A DNA stretch of 64,000 bases, taken from Pseudomonas serbica. Its GTDB lineage: Bacteria > Pseudomonadota > Gammaproteobacteria > Pseudomonadales > Pseudomonadaceae. Within the stretch, counting starts at the first letter, position 1, and each line of letters starts with the position of its first letter. The stretch covers positions 372,001-436,000 of the forward strand of contig NZ_JAQIYM010000001.1 of assembly GCF_028823535.1 (NCBI RefSeq). The letters run 5' to 3'. Below are positions 36,574 through 46,989 of this stretch, piece by piece. The notes under the pieces were generated by a model. It had not been told where the DNA came from, ran no database searches, and saw nothing but the letters and a program-made list of their open reading frames with translations. A program made the position numbers and the translations under genes.

Positions 36574-37968
36574 ATGAGCACTGACAAGACCAATCAGTCC
36601 TGGGGCGGCCGCTTCAGTGAACCCGTCGACGCCTTCGTCGCCCGCTTCACCGCCTCCGTCACCTTCGACCAGCGCCTGTATCGCCACGACATCATGGGCT
36701 CGATCGCCCACGCTACCATGCTGGCCAAGGTCGGCGTGCTGACCGATGCCGAGCGCGACAGCATCATCGATGGCCTGAAGACCATCCAGGGTGAAATCGA
36801 GGCCGGCCAGTTCGATTGGCGCGTGGATCTCGAAGACGTGCACATGAACATCGAGGCGCGCCTGACCGACCGCATCGGCGTGACCGGTAAAAAGCTGCAC
36901 ACCGGTCGTAGCCGTAACGACCAGGTCGCCACCGACATTCGCCTGTGGCTGCGTGACGAAATCGACCTGATCCTGGGCGAAATCACCCGCCTGCAAAAAG
37001 GCTTGCTGGAGCAGGCCGAGCGCGAAGCGGGGGCTATCATGCCGGGCTTCACCCACCTGCAGACTGCGCAGCCGGTGACCTTCGGGCACCACATGCTGGC
37101 CTGGTTCGAAATGCTCAGCCGCGACTACGAGCGCCTGGTCGACTGCCGCAAGCGCACCAACCGCATGCCACTGGGCAGCGCCGCTCTGGCCGGCACCACC
37201 TACCCGATCGATCGCGAATACACCGCCCAGCTGCTGGGCTTCGATGCAGTGGGCGGCAACTCGCTGGACAACGTGTCCGATCGCGACTTCGCCATCGAGT
37301 TCTGCTCGGCTGCCAGCATCGCGATGATGCACTTGTCGCGCTTCTCCGAAGAGCTGGTGCTGTGGACCAGCGCGCAGTTCCAGTTCATCGATCTGCCAGA
37401 CCGTTTCTGTACCGGCAGCTCGATCATGCCGCAAAAGAAAAACCCGGACGTACCGGAGCTGGTGCGCGGCAAGACCGGCCGTGTGTTCGGCGCGCTGATG
37501 GGCCTGCTGACCTTGATGAAAGGCCAGCCACTGGCCTACAACAAGGACAACCAGGAAGACAAGGAACCGCTGTTCGACGCCGCCGACACCCTGCGCGACT
37601 CGCTGCGCGCCTTTGCCGACATGGTCCCGGCGATCAAGCCCAAGCACGCGATGATGCGCGAAGCAGCCCTGCGCGGCTTCTCCACCGCCACCGACCTGGC
37701 CGACTACCTGGTGCGTCGCGGCCTGCCCTTCCGCGACTGCCATGAAATCGTCGGCCATGCCGTGAAATATGGCGTGGAAAGCGGCAAGGACCTGGCGGAA
37801 ATGAGCCTGGAAGAACTGCGCAAGTTCAGCGACCAGATCGATCAGGACGTGTTTGCCGTGCTGACCCTGGAAGGTTCGGTCAATGCCCGCAACCACATCG
37901 GCGGCACCGCGCCGGCGCAGGTCAAGGCAGCTGTGGTGCGTGGCCAGGCGCTGATCGCCAGCCGCTAG
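36574..37968 (+). CDS. argH: Argininosuccinate lyase ArgH
   Basis: This 464-aa tetrameric enzyme splits argininosuccinate into arginine and fumarate, the last step of arginine synthesis. The N terminus '[20 protein letters not shown]', '[19 protein letters not shown]', '[18 protein letters not shown]' and the fumarase-superfamily signature '[16 protein letters not shown]', which holds the catalytic serine loop, are all intact. The start is set at [12 protein letters not shown]; the open frame extends upstream without support. Confidence 0.97.
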   Translation: MSTDKTNQSWGGRFSEPVDAFVARFTASVTFDQRLYRHDIMGSIAHATMLAKVGVLTDAERDSIIDGLKTIQGEIEAGQFDWRVDLEDVHMNIEARLTDRIGVTGKKLHTGRSRNDQVATDIRLWLRDEIDLILGEITRLQKGLLEQAEREAGAIMPGFTHLQTAQPVTFGHHMLAWFEMLSRDYERLVDCRKRTNRMPLGSAALAGTTYPIDREYTAQLLGFDAVGGNSLDNVSDRDFAIEFCSAASIAMMHLSRFSEELVLWTSAQFQFIDLPDRFCTGSSIMPQKKNPDVPELVRGKTGRVFGALMGLLTLMKGQPLAYNKDNQEDKEPLFDAADTLRDSLRAFADMVPAIKPKHAMMREAALRGFSTATDLADYLVRRGLPFRDCHEIVGHAVKYGVESGKDLAEMSLEELRKFSDQIDQDVFAVLTLEGSVNARNHIGGTAPAQVKAAVVRGQALIASR

Positions 37969-37981
37969 ATCGCCAAAAGCT

Positions 37982-38063
37982 TCGCGAGCAGGCTCGCTCC
38001 CACAGTTGACCGAGTTCTTTCAGAAAGAATGAGATCGAATGTGGGAGCGAGCCTGCTCGCGAA
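37982..38063. repeat. REP/BIME pair (GCGAGCAGGCT type)
   Basis: TCGCGAGCAGGCTCGCTCCC and the inverse GGGAGCGAGCCTGCTCGCGA lie between the convergent argH and GST genes. Confidence 0.87.
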
Positions 38064-38087
38064 GGCGGCCTTAAGAGCGCTACAAAC

Positions 38088-38747
38088 CTACTTCTTGGAC
38101 GCGACCATCGCCATGAACGCTGGCATCGCCGCCTCCTTGTCCGCCGCAATCCGCTGCACGTTCGGATTATCTCCCAGACGTTCCAGCAGCGCCTTGGCAG
38201 CCGGCAGCTCCGCCAGCAGATCCATGCCAAACAGCTTCTTGGCAACCCCACACGCCAGCGGCACGCTGTACAGGAAATACAGATCCGCCACGCTCAGCGT
38301 TTCACCTGCCACGTAAGGGCTGAATTTTCCGTGCCGGCCTAACGCCGCAATACCCTGCAATAGTTCTGCTTTGGTTTTTTCCTTGATCGCGTCCGGCACG
38401 CTCGCGCCGAAAAATGCCTCGGGGTAGCAGGCCCGTCCTGGCAACTCGATGTACAACTCGATTTCCTTGGCCAGCGCCAATACCTGCGCCCGCTCGAACG
38501 GGTCGCTCGGCAGCAGCGGCGTGCCTTTATGGCTCTGTTCGATGAACTCGAGAATCACGCTGGTTTCATTGATGAAACCCTGCTCTGTACGCAGTACCGG
38601 GACTTTTCCGCGCGGGCTGATGGCCAGCGCTTCCGGGCTGGTGCCTGCGTAAAACGGCACTTCTTCGAACGGCAGTCCTTTTTCCAGCAGCGCCAGCTTG
38701 ACCATGTTGTAGTAGTTGCTGACGGAAAAACCATAAAGCTTGAACAT
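38088..38747 (-). CDS. Glutathione S-transferase family protein
   Basis: This 219-aa cytosolic protein has an N-terminal thioredoxin-like domain: 'LYGFSVSNYYNMVKLALLEKGLPFEEV', the cis-proline in 'GKVPVLRTEQG', and glutathione contact 'INETSVILEFIE'. A helical C-terminal domain contains 'GETLSVADLYFLYSVPLA'. The start is ATG at 38745-38747, seven bases after a GGAGG site; an adjacent GTG one codon earlier is less likely. The substrate is unknown. Confidence 0.92.
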   Translation of the reverse strand: MFKLYGFSVSNYYNMVKLALLEKGLPFEEVPFYAGTSPEALAISPRGKVPVLRTEQGFINETSVILEFIEQSHKGTPLLPSDPFERAQVLALAKEIELYIELPGRACYPEAFFGASVPDAIKEKTKAELLQGIAALGRHGKFSPYVAGETLSVADLYFLYSVPLACGVAKKLFGMDLLAELPAAKALLERLGDNPNVQRIAADKEAAMPAFMAMVASKK

Positions 38748-38871
38748 CACAGAGCCTCCAGGCCGTGCGGGGTGGGCAGTGCCTGTTTATAGAACGCCCG
38801 AAGCTTTCTTGCCAGCAGCATCACGCCGCTGAATGCAGTTAAACTGATGACCTTTCCTTAAGGAGCCTGCC

Positions 38872-39156
38872 ATGAGCGAGCCAACCGATATCGACACCGA
38901 CGAAGAAGAGTTCACCGAAAACACGCTGATCGAAGCCATCGAGAACCAGATCGAAAGCGATAACCCGCCCGCGGCCAAGGCAACGTTCAACAAGCTGACC
39001 CTGGTGGGTTACGAGCGCGAGGAAATCCTCAACCTGATGGCCCACGTGCTGGCCGTGGAAATCGACGCGATCCTCGAAGAAGACCGCGCGTTCAACACCG
39101 AATGGTACGAAGCCGCGCTTCGGGCGCTGCCAGAGCTTCCGCCGGAAAAGAAATAA
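38872..39156 (+). CDS. Small acidic conserved protein
   Basis: This 94-aa protein is rich in Asp and Glu at the N terminus ('EPTDIDTDEEEFTENTLIEAIENQIE'), with a helical core 'TLVGYEREEILNLMAHVLAVEIDAILEEDRAF'. It has an AAGGAG site at the right distance and codon use like its neighbours, so it is probably a real gene. I do not recognise a function. Confidence 0.8.
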   Translation: MSEPTDIDTDEEEFTENTLIEAIENQIESDNPPAAKATFNKLTLVGYEREEILNLMAHVLAVEIDAILEEDRAFNTEWYEAALRALPELPPEKK

Positions 39157-39240
39157 CGCGTCACAGTGACTGGACATACCGCACGAGTGGGATCACCTTA
39201 GGGGCGCTGTCGCCAAATTCCTAGAAAGTCTGGAGTCCTT

Positions 39241-39486
39241 ATGTCGCTTACCCCTGAGTTGGTTGCCGAACTGGAAGTCCTCGCACTCTTCAACCTGGAC
39301 AGTTCCCAGGAAGGTTTGAAAATTCATCAGACCGCTGCCCCGAAACACATTGCCGCCGCCAAACGCCTGTTTGAAAAAGAACTCATCGACCAGCCCGATG
39401 GCGGTTACCTGACCAGCCTGGGTCGTGACGCCGCGCAAAATGTGCAAACCGTTCTGACTATTCTGAGCGTTCAGGAAACAGCCTGA
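39241..39486 (+). CDS. TIGR02647 family small protein
   Basis: This 81-aa protein begins 'SLTPELVAELEVLALFNLDSSQEGLKIHQTA' and continues 'AAAKRLFEKELIDQPDGGYLTSLGRDAA'. The layout resembles a small winged helix and matches the proteobacterial TIGR02647 family, thought to be DNA-binding. GGAGTCC precedes the start. Its role is not established. Confidence 0.85.
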   Translation: MSLTPELVAELEVLALFNLDSSQEGLKIHQTAAPKHIAAAKRLFEKELIDQPDGGYLTSLGRDAAQNVQTVLTILSVQETA

Positions 39487-39681
39487 ATTCCACCGCATTG
39501 CCCACGGAATCCCCCGCCACGGGTTTTCCGCGGGCACGTTCGGCCACCCGACGTCGCCCTGCGATAGAAATCTGACGCCAGAAATACAAAATCAGCTTAA
39601 AAGTCCCGGGGCCGAGGCGCTAAACTGCCCCTCATCCCGAGAGCCTCCACATCCGAGCCCTGCGAGCCGGTTTGAGCTGAC

Positions 39682-42528
39682 ATGACCCGCACCCATGAAA
39701 TCCGCCCCGATCTGGACGAGGGAATTGACCGCAAGGTGCTCAGCCAGCTGCGTGCACGCTTCCTCAAGCTCAACGAGGGGCGCATGGCGCGAGCCATGGA
39801 AGGGTTGTCGACACGCCAGCAAGGGGTGTTGAACCTGCTGCCGCTGTTCTTCCACGTCAACCATCCGCTGCTGCCGGGTTACGTTTCGGGCAGCACGCCG
39901 GCCGGGCTGTCGAATTTCGAGCCGGATGCCGGCGTCCTCGCCGAAGCCCAGCGCCTGACCCGTTCCTTTTCCTATAAACCGCGCCACGGCAGCAATCCAC
40001 CCCGGCCGATTCACGGCCTGTTCCTGATGGGAAGCCTCGGCACCCTGGCCCAGGCCGAGCAGAGTGATATGGACGTGTGGGTCTGTCACAGTCCGGATCT
40101 GAGTGAAAACGAACTCACTGAGTTGCGCAGGAAATGCCAACTGCTGGAAGCCTGGGCGACCAGCCAGGGCGCCGAGGCGCACTTCTTCCTGATTGACCCC
40201 GTGCGCTTCGTACGGGGTGAGCGCGACAGCCAGCTGAGCTCCGAAGACTGCGGCACCACCCAGCATTATCTGCTGCTGGACGAGTTTTATCGCACCGCGA
40301 TCTGGCTGGCCGGGCGCACGCCGATCTGGTGGCTGGTGCCCGTGTATGAAGAAGCCAACTACGACCGGTACACCCACACCCTGACATCCAAGCGCTTCAT
40401 CCGCGCCGACGAAACCCTGGACCTGGGTCATCTGGCCTGCATTCCGCCCGGGGAATTCATAGGTGCCGGACTCTGGCAATTGTTCAAGGGCATCGAGTCG
40501 CCGTACAAATCGGTGCTCAAACTCCTGCTGACCGAGGTGTACGCCAGCGAACATCCCAAGGTCCAATGCCTGAGCCTGCGCTTCAAACAGGCGGTGTTCG
40601 CCAACCGGCTCGATCTCGATGAGCTGGACCCCTATGTCGTGGTCTATCGGCGCATCGCCGAGTACCTCATCGCCCGCAATGAGCCGGAACGACTGGAGCT
40701 GGTGCGCCGAGCGCTGTACCTGAAGGTCAACCGAAAACTCACCGCCAGCGGCGGACGCCCCCAGGGCTGGCAACGCTCGCTGCTTGAGCGCCTGGCCCAC
40801 GAATGGAAATGGGACCATCGCCAATTGGCCCTGCTCGACAGCCGCAGCCAGTGGAAAGTCCGCCAGGTCAGCTCGGAGCGCCGGGCCCTGGTCAACGAAC
40901 TGAATTTCAGCTATCGCTTCCTGACCCAGTTCGCCCGCCAGGAACAAACCATCAGCCTGATCAACAAGCGTGACCTCAGCGTGCTGGGCCGACGCCTGTA
41001 CGCGGCCTTCGACCGCAAGGCGAACAAGGTCGAGTTCATCAACCCCGGCATCGCCCCGGACCTGGCCGAAGACACTCTGACGCTGGTGTATGCGCCAACC
41101 AGGAAAGAACCGGGCCAAAGCCAGTGGGGCTTGTACAACGGCAGCCTGACCGTGATCGAGTGGGAACATTTCGCCCCGATCAAACGCAGTCGTCACTTGC
41201 TCGAGCTGCTCGCCTGGTGCCACCGCAACGGCGTGATCGACAGCAGCACCCGCCTGGCCTTGCACCCGGGCAGCAGCGACCTGAGCGAGTTCGAACTGTT
41301 CAACCTGCTGGGCAGCCTGCAACAGAGCATTCCCCTGCCACTGTCGACCGTCGCCGAAGAGCCCCTGCTGCGCGCCAGCGTGCCCAGCGAGGTGCTGATC
41401 CTGGTCAACGTCGGCATCGATCCGCTCAAGCACCACCGCGAACTGAACATCCTGATGACCACTGAGCGCACCGACTCCCTGAGCTACGCAGGTGTGAGGG
41501 AAAACCTGGTGCTGACCCTGGACCAGGTCACACTCAACAGCTGGAACGAAGTGCTGGTCAGCCGCTACGACGGCCCCCATGCCCTGCTCGATTGCCTGCG
41601 CGACTATCTCAACAGCCTGCCCGGCGGGCCGCAGCAGCCCAGGTTGAAAGTGCGCTGTTTCTGCCACAACCGCGCGCAATTCATCGCCCAGCGCGTCGAA
41701 GACATCCTCGACACCGCGCAGACCCTGCTGCTGAGCAAACTCAATCATCGCTATCTGATCCAGGTCCAACAGCATTACCACGTACTGGAGCTGATACCCG
41801 GCCAGGTCAAACACATCGCGCTGGCCACCCTGCCGGCGCTGCTCGATTACCTCGGTGAAGAACGGGCGAACTACAGTCCGCTGCACCTGGACCCGATGGC
41901 CTTGGACGACCACGACCTGGCGCTGCTGCTGCCCATGGGGCGGCCAGACTGTATCCAAGTGTTCTACCGGGTTAACGACGAGCAGGCCGACCTGTACGTG
42001 CTCGATGAATTCAACGCCTTGTGGCAGCAGCGCCTGCCGTGGCATGACGAGCAAAGCCTGCTGGTGCCGCTGCAGCGTTTCCTGCAATCGATTCAGTACC
42101 GGCGCGACGCCGCCCTGCCAATAGACGCGGCAACGCCTGCGAACCTGGATACCCTGTATTACCAACTGCTGCCTTCAGGTACCGGCAAGGCGCGGCGGAT
42201 CGAGGCCCGATCGGCACCGCAAACCCCGGCCGACAAACCCTTCTATGACGTCCAGGCGATCGTCGGCAAAGCCGCACCGGGCAAGGTACAGGTCACGTTG
42301 TATTGCAATCAGCGGGAGTTTTCCGAGCTGGAACATGGCGACCAGCTGTTTCGCGTGGTCGCCCGGGAAATCGTCGAGCAACGCCGCGAGACCGAACGCT
42401 ACCGCTGCTACATCACCGACCTGGACCTGTCAGGCCTGCTCGGTGATGGTCAGGGGTCAAGCCATCTGTATCTGCGTTACAAGGCCGACCTGGAGCGCGC
42501 ATTGAACGAGGCGCTCGGGCAGGTCTGA
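39682..42528 (+). CDS. cyaA: Class I adenylate cyclase CyaA
   Basis: This 948-aa cytosolic enzyme makes cAMP from ATP. The N-terminal catalytic half contains 'GLFLMGSLGTLAQAEQSDMDVWVCH', a nucleotidyltransferase-type GS...DxD motif. 'WWLVPVYEEANYDRYTHTL' and 'FIGAGLWQLFKGIESPYKSVLKLLL' follow. The long C-terminal half is regulatory. Length and order match the enterobacterial-type enzyme, including its Pseudomonas forms. It would feed the CRP-like regulator Vfr. Confidence 0.95.
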   Translation: MTRTHEIRPDLDEGIDRKVLSQLRARFLKLNEGRMARAMEGLSTRQQGVLNLLPLFFHVNHPLLPGYVSGSTPAGLSNFEPDAGVLAEAQRLTRSFSYKPRHGSNPPRPIHGLFLMGSLGTLAQAEQSDMDVWVCHSPDLSENELTELRRKCQLLEAWATSQGAEAHFFLIDPVRFVRGERDSQLSSEDCGTTQHYLLLDEFYRTAIWLAGRTPIWWLVPVYEEANYDRYTHTLTSKRFIRADETLDLGHLACIPPGEFIGAGLWQLFKGIESPYKSVLKLLLTEVYASEHPKVQCLSLRFKQAVFANRLDLDELDPYVVVYRRIAEYLIARNEPERLELVRRALYLKVNRKLTASGGRPQGWQRSLLERLAHEWKWDHRQLALLDSRSQWKVRQVSSERRALVNELNFSYRFLTQFARQEQTISLINKRDLSVLGRRLYAAFDRKANKVEFINPGIAPDLAEDTLTLVYAPTRKEPGQSQWGLYNGSLTVIEWEHFAPIKRSRHLLELLAWCHRNGVIDSSTRLALHPGSSDLSEFELFNLLGSLQQSIPLPLSTVAEEPLLRASVPSEVLILVNVGIDPLKHHRELNILMTTERTDSLSYAGVRENLVLTLDQVTLNSWNEVLVSRYDGPHALLDCLRDYLNSLPGGPQQPRLKVRCFCHNRAQFIAQRVEDILDTAQTLLLSKLNHRYLIQVQQHYHVLELIPGQVKHIALATLPALLDYLGEERANYSPLHLDPMALDDHDLALLLPMGRPDCIQVFYRVNDEQADLYVLDEFNALWQQRLPWHDEQSLLVPLQRFLQSIQYRRDAALPIDAATPANLDTLYYQLLPSGTGKARRIEARSAPQTPADKPFYDVQAIVGKAAPGKVQVTLYCNQREFSELEHGDQLFRVVAREIVEQRRETERYRCYITDLDLSGLLGDGQGSSHLYLRYKADLERALNEALGQV

Positions 42529-42535
42529 AAAGACG

Positions 42536-42946
42536 TTACTCGGGGAAGGCGCCGCCGTTGGCTGGCTGCGATTCGACTTCCAGCAGAGTCAGTTTCAAGG
42601 TCTTGCCACCCGGCGCTGGCCAGTCGATGTGCTGACCAACCTTGAGCCCCAGCAGCGCACTCCCGACGGGTGCCAGAATGGAAATCTTGCCCTCGTCGGC
42701 GTTGGCATCCTTCGGATATACCAGCGTCAGGTGATAGTCCTTGCCACTGCCTTCTTCACGGCAATGCACTCGGGAGTTCATGGTCACGACATCGGCGGGC
42801 ACTTCATCGTGGCCGACCACTGTATCGGCGCGATCCAGTTCGGTTTGCAGCGCGATAACGCCCGGCAGCGTTTCGTCCAGGCTGTCGATCAGGCGCTCCA
42901 GACGTTGTACGTCCAGACGGGTAAGGGTGATGGAAGGTGCGGTCAT
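42536..42946 (-). CDS. rnk: Regulator of nucleoside diphosphate kinase Rnk
   Basis: This 136-aa protein has an N-terminal coiled coil ('LTRLDVQRLERLIDSL'), then a GreA-like C-terminal FKBP fold ('GKISILAPVGSALLGLKVGQHIDWPAPGGKTLKLTLLEVE'). Rnk binds RNA polymerase and influences Ndk and alginate in P. aeruginosa. MTAPSITLTRL is the family start; the upstream in-frame extension crosses a terminator and is rejected. Confidence 0.93.
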   Translation of the reverse strand: MTAPSITLTRLDVQRLERLIDSLDETLPGVIALQTELDRADTVVGHDEVPADVVTMNSRVHCREEGSGKDYHLTLVYPKDANADEGKISILAPVGSALLGLKVGQHIDWPAPGGKTLKLTLLEVESQPANGGAFPE

Positions 42947-42983
42947 GATCAGGGCAGACTCCTTTCTTCTGCACGAAAAAAGC

Positions 42984-43012
42984 AAAACCCCGCCAGAAAA
43001 AGGCGGGGTTTT
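42984..43012 (-). terminator. Terminator downstream of the DUF1289 gene
   Basis: AAAACCCCGCC-AGAAAAA-GGCGGGGTTTT is a strong hairpin 88 bases beyond the DUF1289 stop. It separates the cyaY transcript from rnk. Confidence 0.85.
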
Positions 43013-43099
43013 CACAAGCCTCGATGGGTTGAGGCGTACCCGGACACTATCACAGCTCAAAAAATATACAAGTCGCCACCGGCGTACGGCTGTATGCCC

Positions 43100-43327
43100 C
43101 TACCGGGGACCGGCGCCAGTCTTGCGCTGATCGGCCTGGGCGCAAATGACCCGCCGGCGCTGGTCATCCGCCGAGCGCCATTCACGGATGTCTTCGACAT
43201 GGCGAAAACACCCGAGGCAGACCTTCTGCTCATCCAGCCGACACACGCCGCTGCACGGCGAAGGGACTGCCGGGCTGACATTGCTGTATAGCGGCTTGGG
43301 TGGCCGCACGGGGGCTGGTTGGGTCAC
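43100..43327 (-). CDS. DUF1289 small cysteine-rich protein
   Basis: This 75-aa protein has the DUF1289 motif 'PCSGVCRLDEQKVCLGCFR' followed by 'HVEDIREWRSADDQRRRVI'. The four cysteines could bind a metal or iron-sulfur cluster. GTG start. It begins 5 bases after cyaY stops, so the two share a transcript; the pairing with an iron donor fits an iron-related role (inference). Confidence 0.87.
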   Translation of the reverse strand: MTQPAPVRPPKPLYSNVSPAVPSPCSGVCRLDEQKVCLGCFRHVEDIREWRSADDQRRRVICAQADQRKTGAGPR

Positions 43328-43331
43328 GGCG

Positions 43332-43664
43332 TTACAGGCCTTCGAAATCGAGTTCGATGCCGGCCTGCTGCTTGACGATGCGCTCGAGCATTTCGCCCAG
43401 CTGCTCTTCGCTCTTGTCGCACATCCAGCGCTCGCTTTCTTCGTCGTAGTCGAAGTGGAAGCCGCCGGACACGGCCGCCAGCCACAGCTGGCGCAAAGGT
43501 TCCTGGCGACTGAAGATCAACTGGCTGCCGTTTTCGAACTTGACGGTCAGCACACCGGCCGAGCTCTCCAGATCGATATCCAGGTCACTCTCGTCAAAAA
43601 TATCCTCCAGCGTCTGCTGGGTGGCATCGACCAGATCGTGGAAACGGGCTTCGGACAAACTCAT
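43332..43664 (-). CDS. cyaY: Frataxin homologue CyaY
   Basis: This 110-aa protein binds iron through acidic residues in its first helix ('HDLVDATQQTLEDIFDESDLDIDLE') and interacts with the iron-sulfur assembly desulfurase. The frataxin beta sheet is clear in 'GVLTVKFENGSQLIFSRQEPLRQLWLAAVSGGFHFDYDEE'. The length is typical. Confidence 0.95.
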   Translation of the reverse strand: MSLSEARFHDLVDATQQTLEDIFDESDLDIDLESSAGVLTVKFENGSQLIFSRQEPLRQLWLAAVSGGFHFDYDEESERWMCDKSEEQLGEMLERIVKQQAGIELDFEGL

Positions 43665-43982
43665 TACGGCAACCTCAAAAAGTGTCTGATCAGGTTCAAG
43701 CGCCGCAAGATACGGCCGAGCCCCGCTGATTGCAAAGGATAACGATCATGGGCCGATATAGGTATATCAAACGCTGTACCTGTGGGAGCGGGCTTGCTCG
43801 CGAAGAGGCCGGCACATTCAACATCGTCGTTGCCTGAACCACCGCTTTCGCGAGCAAGCCCGCTCCCACAGTGTTCGATGCGCTTGCGACAAGGCCCGCC
43901 GGACGGGAGCCCCGTCACATAGGCAAGCTGCCGGGTGGCCGGTATACTCCGGCGCAATTAATGCATTTTCAAGGATTTCGCC
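43665..43982. other. cyaY-lptM intergenic region
   Basis: This 318-base gap between divergent genes contains a REP pair (43781-43871) and the two promoters. No further gene was seen. Confidence 0.6.
43781..43871. repeat. REP/BIME pair (GTGGGAGCGGGCTTG type)
   Basis: TGTGGGAGCGGGCTTGCTCG and the inverse CGCGAGCAAGCCCGCTCCCA flank a 45-base spacer. Confidence 0.87.
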
Positions 43983-44156
43983 ATGAAGCGCCTGATCTCT
44001 TCCCTTGCTGCGCTCGTCGCGGTTGCCTGCCTGGTGTCGGCCTGTGGTCAGAAAGGTCCGTTGTACCTGCCCGATGAGGACCAGGACCCGGCAGAGCAGG
44101 CTCAGTCCTCGCAAAAGCAGCCGTCCAAATCGCACAAGCACGACGTCTACCAATAA
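43983..44156 (+). CDS. lptM: Small outer-membrane lipoprotein LptM (LppL/YifL)
   Basis: This 57-aa lipoprotein begins '[19 protein letters not shown]' and has the lipobox LVSAC. '[11 protein letters not shown]', the invariant LptM core, comes directly after the lipidated cysteine. The rest is a charged tail. LptM assists maturation of the LptD/LptE lipopolysaccharide translocon in E. coli. It heads the lysA-dapF-xerC operon and lies 9 bases before lysA, as in other gamma-proteobacteria. Confidence 0.92.
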   Translation: MKRLISSLAALVAVACLVSACGQKGPLYLPDEDQDPAEQAQSSQKQPSKSHKHDVYQ

Positions 44157-44165
44157 GGGAACATC

Positions 44166-45413
44166 ATGAACGCTTTTAACTACCGTGACGGTGAACTGTT
44201 CGCGGAAGGTGTTGCCCTGTCTGCTATCGCCGATCGCTTTGGTACACCGACCTACGTTTACTCGCGCGCGCACATCGAAGCCCAATACCTGGCGTATGCC
44301 GATGCTCTGGCCGGCATGCCTCACCTGGTCTGCTTCGCGGTCAAGGCCAACTCCAACCTGGGTGTGCTGAATGTCCTGGCTCGTCTTGGCGCCGGTTTCG
44401 ACATCGTCTCCCGTGGCGAACTGGAACGCGTACTGGCCGCCGGCGGCAGCGCTGACAAGATCGTATTCTCCGGCGTCGGCAAGACCCGCGACGACATGCG
44501 TCGCGCCCTGGAAGTCGGTGTGCACTGCTTCAACGTCGAATCCACCGATGAGCTGGAGCGCCTGCAGGTTGTAGCTGCCGAGCTGGGTGTTCGCGCACCG
44601 ATTTCGCTACGCGTGAACCCGGACGTCGATGCCGGTACACACCCGTACATCTCCACCGGTCTCAAAGAGAACAAGTTCGGCATTGCCATCGCCGACGCCG
44701 AAGACGTGTACGTGCGTGCCGCGCAATTGCCGAACCTGGAAGTGGTCGGCGTCGATTGCCATATCGGCTCGCAACTGACCACCCTGCCGCCGTTCATCGA
44801 TGCCCTCGATCGCCTGCTGGGCCTGGTCGATCGCCTCGGCGACTGCGGCATCTACCTGCGCCACATCGACCTCGGTGGCGGCCTGGGCGTACGTTATCGC
44901 GATGAAGAGCCACCATTGGCGGGCGACTACATCAAGGCCGTGCGCGAGCGTCTCGACGGTCGCGACCTGGCGCTGGTGTTCGAGCCGGGCCGCTTCATCG
45001 TCGCCAATGCCGGCGTGCTGCTGACCCAGGTCGAATACCTCAAGCACACCGAGCACAAGGATTTCGCCATCGTCGACGCGGCCATGAACGACCTGATCCG
45101 TCCGGCGCTGTACCAGGCCTGGATGGACGTCACCGCCGTGCGCCCGCGCAACACCGCTGCGCGCGCCTACGACATCGTCGGCCCGATCTGCGAGACTGGC
45201 GACTTCCTGGCCAAGGATCGTGAGCTGGCCCTGGAAGAAGGCGACCTGCTGGCCGTGCATTCGGCCGGCGCCTATGGGTTTGTCATGAGCTCCAACTACA
45301 ACACCCGCGGCCGCGCCGCTGAAGTGTTGGTGGACGGTGATCAGGCATTTGAAGTGCGTCGCCGTGAGACGGTAGCCGAGTTGTTTGCTGGCGAAAGCCT
45401 GCTGCCGGAGTGA
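44166..45413 (+). CDS. lysA: Diaminopimelate decarboxylase LysA
   Basis: This 415-aa PLP enzyme converts meso-diaminopimelate to lysine. The PLP lysine is in '[15 protein letters not shown]'. '[16 protein letters not shown]' and '[12 protein letters not shown]' bind phosphate, and '[17 protein letters not shown]' holds the catalytic cysteine. The length is normal. It sits between lptM and dapF, which makes its substrate. Confidence 0.97.
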   Translation: MNAFNYRDGELFAEGVALSAIADRFGTPTYVYSRAHIEAQYLAYADALAGMPHLVCFAVKANSNLGVLNVLARLGAGFDIVSRGELERVLAAGGSADKIVFSGVGKTRDDMRRALEVGVHCFNVESTDELERLQVVAAELGVRAPISLRVNPDVDAGTHPYISTGLKENKFGIAIADAEDVYVRAAQLPNLEVVGVDCHIGSQLTTLPPFIDALDRLLGLVDRLGDCGIYLRHIDLGGGLGVRYRDEEPPLAGDYIKAVRERLDGRDLALVFEPGRFIVANAGVLLTQVEYLKHTEHKDFAIVDAAMNDLIRPALYQAWMDVTAVRPRNTAARAYDIVGPICETGDFLAKDRELALEEGDLLAVHSAGAYGFVMSSNYNTRGRAAEVLVDGDQAFEVRRRETVAELFAGESLLPE

Positions 45414-45417
45414 AACC

Positions 45418-46248
45418 ATGCTGCTGCGTTTTACCAAGATGCACGGCCTGGGCAATGACTTCATGGTCCTCGACCTGGTCAGCCAGCACGCGCATATTCT
45501 GCCAAAGCATGCCAAGCAGTGGGGCGATCGGCACACCGGCATCGGTTTCGACCAGCTGCTGATTGTCGAAGCCCCGAGCAACCCGGACGTGGACTTCCGC
45601 TATCGGATCTTCAACTCCGACGGCTCTGAAGTGGAGCAGTGCGGCAACGGTGCGCGCTGTTTCGCCCGCTTTGTGCTCGACAAGCGCCTGACCGCGAAAC
45701 GGCAGATCCGTGTCGAAACCAAGAGCGGTATCATCGAGCTCGATGTTCGCAGCGATGGCCAGATCAGTGTCAACATGGGCGCTCCGCGACTAGTGCCGGC
45801 CGACATTCCGTTCCAGGCCCAAGAGCAGGCCCTGAACTATCAGGTCGACGTCGATGGCACGCCCGTCGAACTGGCCGCCGTGTCCATGGGCAACCCCCAT
45901 GCCGTGGTGCGGGTCAGCGATATCAACAACGCACCGGTGCATGAACTGGGGCCGAAAATCGAACATCACCCGCGCTTCCCGGCACGGGTCAATGTCGGTT
46001 TTCTCCAGGTCATCGATCGGAACCGCGCGCAGTTGCGCGTCTGGGAACGCGGGGCCGGGGAAACCCAGGCCTGCGGTACCGGCGCCTGCGCCGCCGCCGT
46101 CGCCGCGATCAGCCAGGGGTGGATGGATTCGCCACTGCTGATCGACCTGCCTGGCGGGCGTCTGTCCATTGAATGGGCAGGCCCTGGCCAACCGGTCATG
46201 ATGACCGGCCCGGCAGTGCGCGTTTATGAAGGACAAGTGCGTCTTTGA
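45418..46248 (+). CDS. dapF: Diaminopimelate epimerase DapF
   Basis: This 276-aa enzyme interconverts LL- and meso-diaminopimelate with two cysteines, seen in '[14 protein letters not shown]' and '[15 protein letters not shown]'. The start [15 protein letters not shown] is the family N terminus and lies 4 bases after lysA stops. Its product feeds both lysine and peptidoglycan. Confidence 0.97.
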   Translation: MLLRFTKMHGLGNDFMVLDLVSQHAHILPKHAKQWGDRHTGIGFDQLLIVEAPSNPDVDFRYRIFNSDGSEVEQCGNGARCFARFVLDKRLTAKRQIRVETKSGIIELDVRSDGQISVNMGAPRLVPADIPFQAQEQALNYQVDVDGTPVELAAVSMGNPHAVVRVSDINNAPVHELGPKIEHHPRFPARVNVGFLQVIDRNRAQLRVWERGAGETQACGTGACAAAVAAISQGWMDSPLLIDLPGGRLSIEWAGPGQPVMMTGPAVRVYEGQVRL

Positions 46249-46261
46249 GTGAGCCACAGCC

Positions 46262-46987
46262 ATGACCGATAAGCCTCAGGTACCCGCCCTACAGCCCGAC
46301 GAATCAGCGTCCGAAAGCCTGGAGGCGGCGGCCGTTGCCGCGTACCTGGAGGCTCATCCGGACTTCTTCGTCGAGCACGAAGAGCTGCTTGCGTCCTTGC
46401 GCATCCCCCACCGGCGCGGCGATACCGTGTCGCTGGTGGAGCGGCAGATGACCATCCTGCGCGACCGCAACATAGAATTGCGCCATCGTCTTTCACACTT
46501 GATGGACGTCGCCCGCGACAATGACCGCCTGTTCGACAAGACCCGCCGACTGATTCTCTCCCTGCTCGACGCCAGCAGCCTGGAAGACGTGGTGATCTGC
46601 GTCGAAGACAGTCTGCGCCAGGACTTCCAGGTACCCTTCGTCAGCCTCATCCTGCTGGGCGACAACGCCATGCCGGTGGGCCGCTGGGTGACCCACGCCG
46701 ATGCCCAGGTAGCCATTGGCGGCCTGCTGCTGGAAGACAAAAGCGTCAGCGGCAGCCTGCGCGAGCACGAACTGGATTTCCTGTTCGGCGAAGAACAGCG
46801 CAAGCAGATCGGTTCCACTGCCGTCGTCGCCATCAGCTATCAAGGCATCCACGGCATACTGGCCATTGCCAGTCGCGACCCGCAGCACTACAAGAGTTCG
46901 GTGGGCACGCTGTTCCTGAGCTACATCGCCGAAGTCATGGGCCGCGTGCTGCCACGGTTCAACAGCTCCCTGCGCTCGGTACGCTGA
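46262..46987 (+). CDS. DUF484 family protein
   Basis: This 241-aa cytosolic protein has a conserved N-terminal helical segment ('[40 protein letters not shown]', then a short coiled coil). A GAF-like domain follows ('[25 protein letters not shown]', '[23 protein letters not shown]'). It is always found between dapF and xerC in related bacteria; its function is unknown. Confidence 0.9.
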   Translation: MTDKPQVPALQPDESASESLEAAAVAAYLEAHPDFFVEHEELLASLRIPHRRGDTVSLVERQMTILRDRNIELRHRLSHLMDVARDNDRLFDKTRRLILSLLDASSLEDVVICVEDSLRQDFQVPFVSLILLGDNAMPVGRWVTHADAQVAIGGLLLEDKSVSGSLREHELDFLFGEEQRKQIGSTAVVAISYQGIHGILAIASRDPQHYKSSVGTLFLSYIAEVMGRVLPRFNSSLRSVR

Positions 46988-46989
46988 TC

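Noticed and set aside
39592..42165. Long open frame (857 codons) antisense to cyaA
   Set aside because: It is the GC-rich shadow of cyaA; the protein is rich in Gln, Val and His in patterns that mirror the sense codons, and no domain is recognisable.
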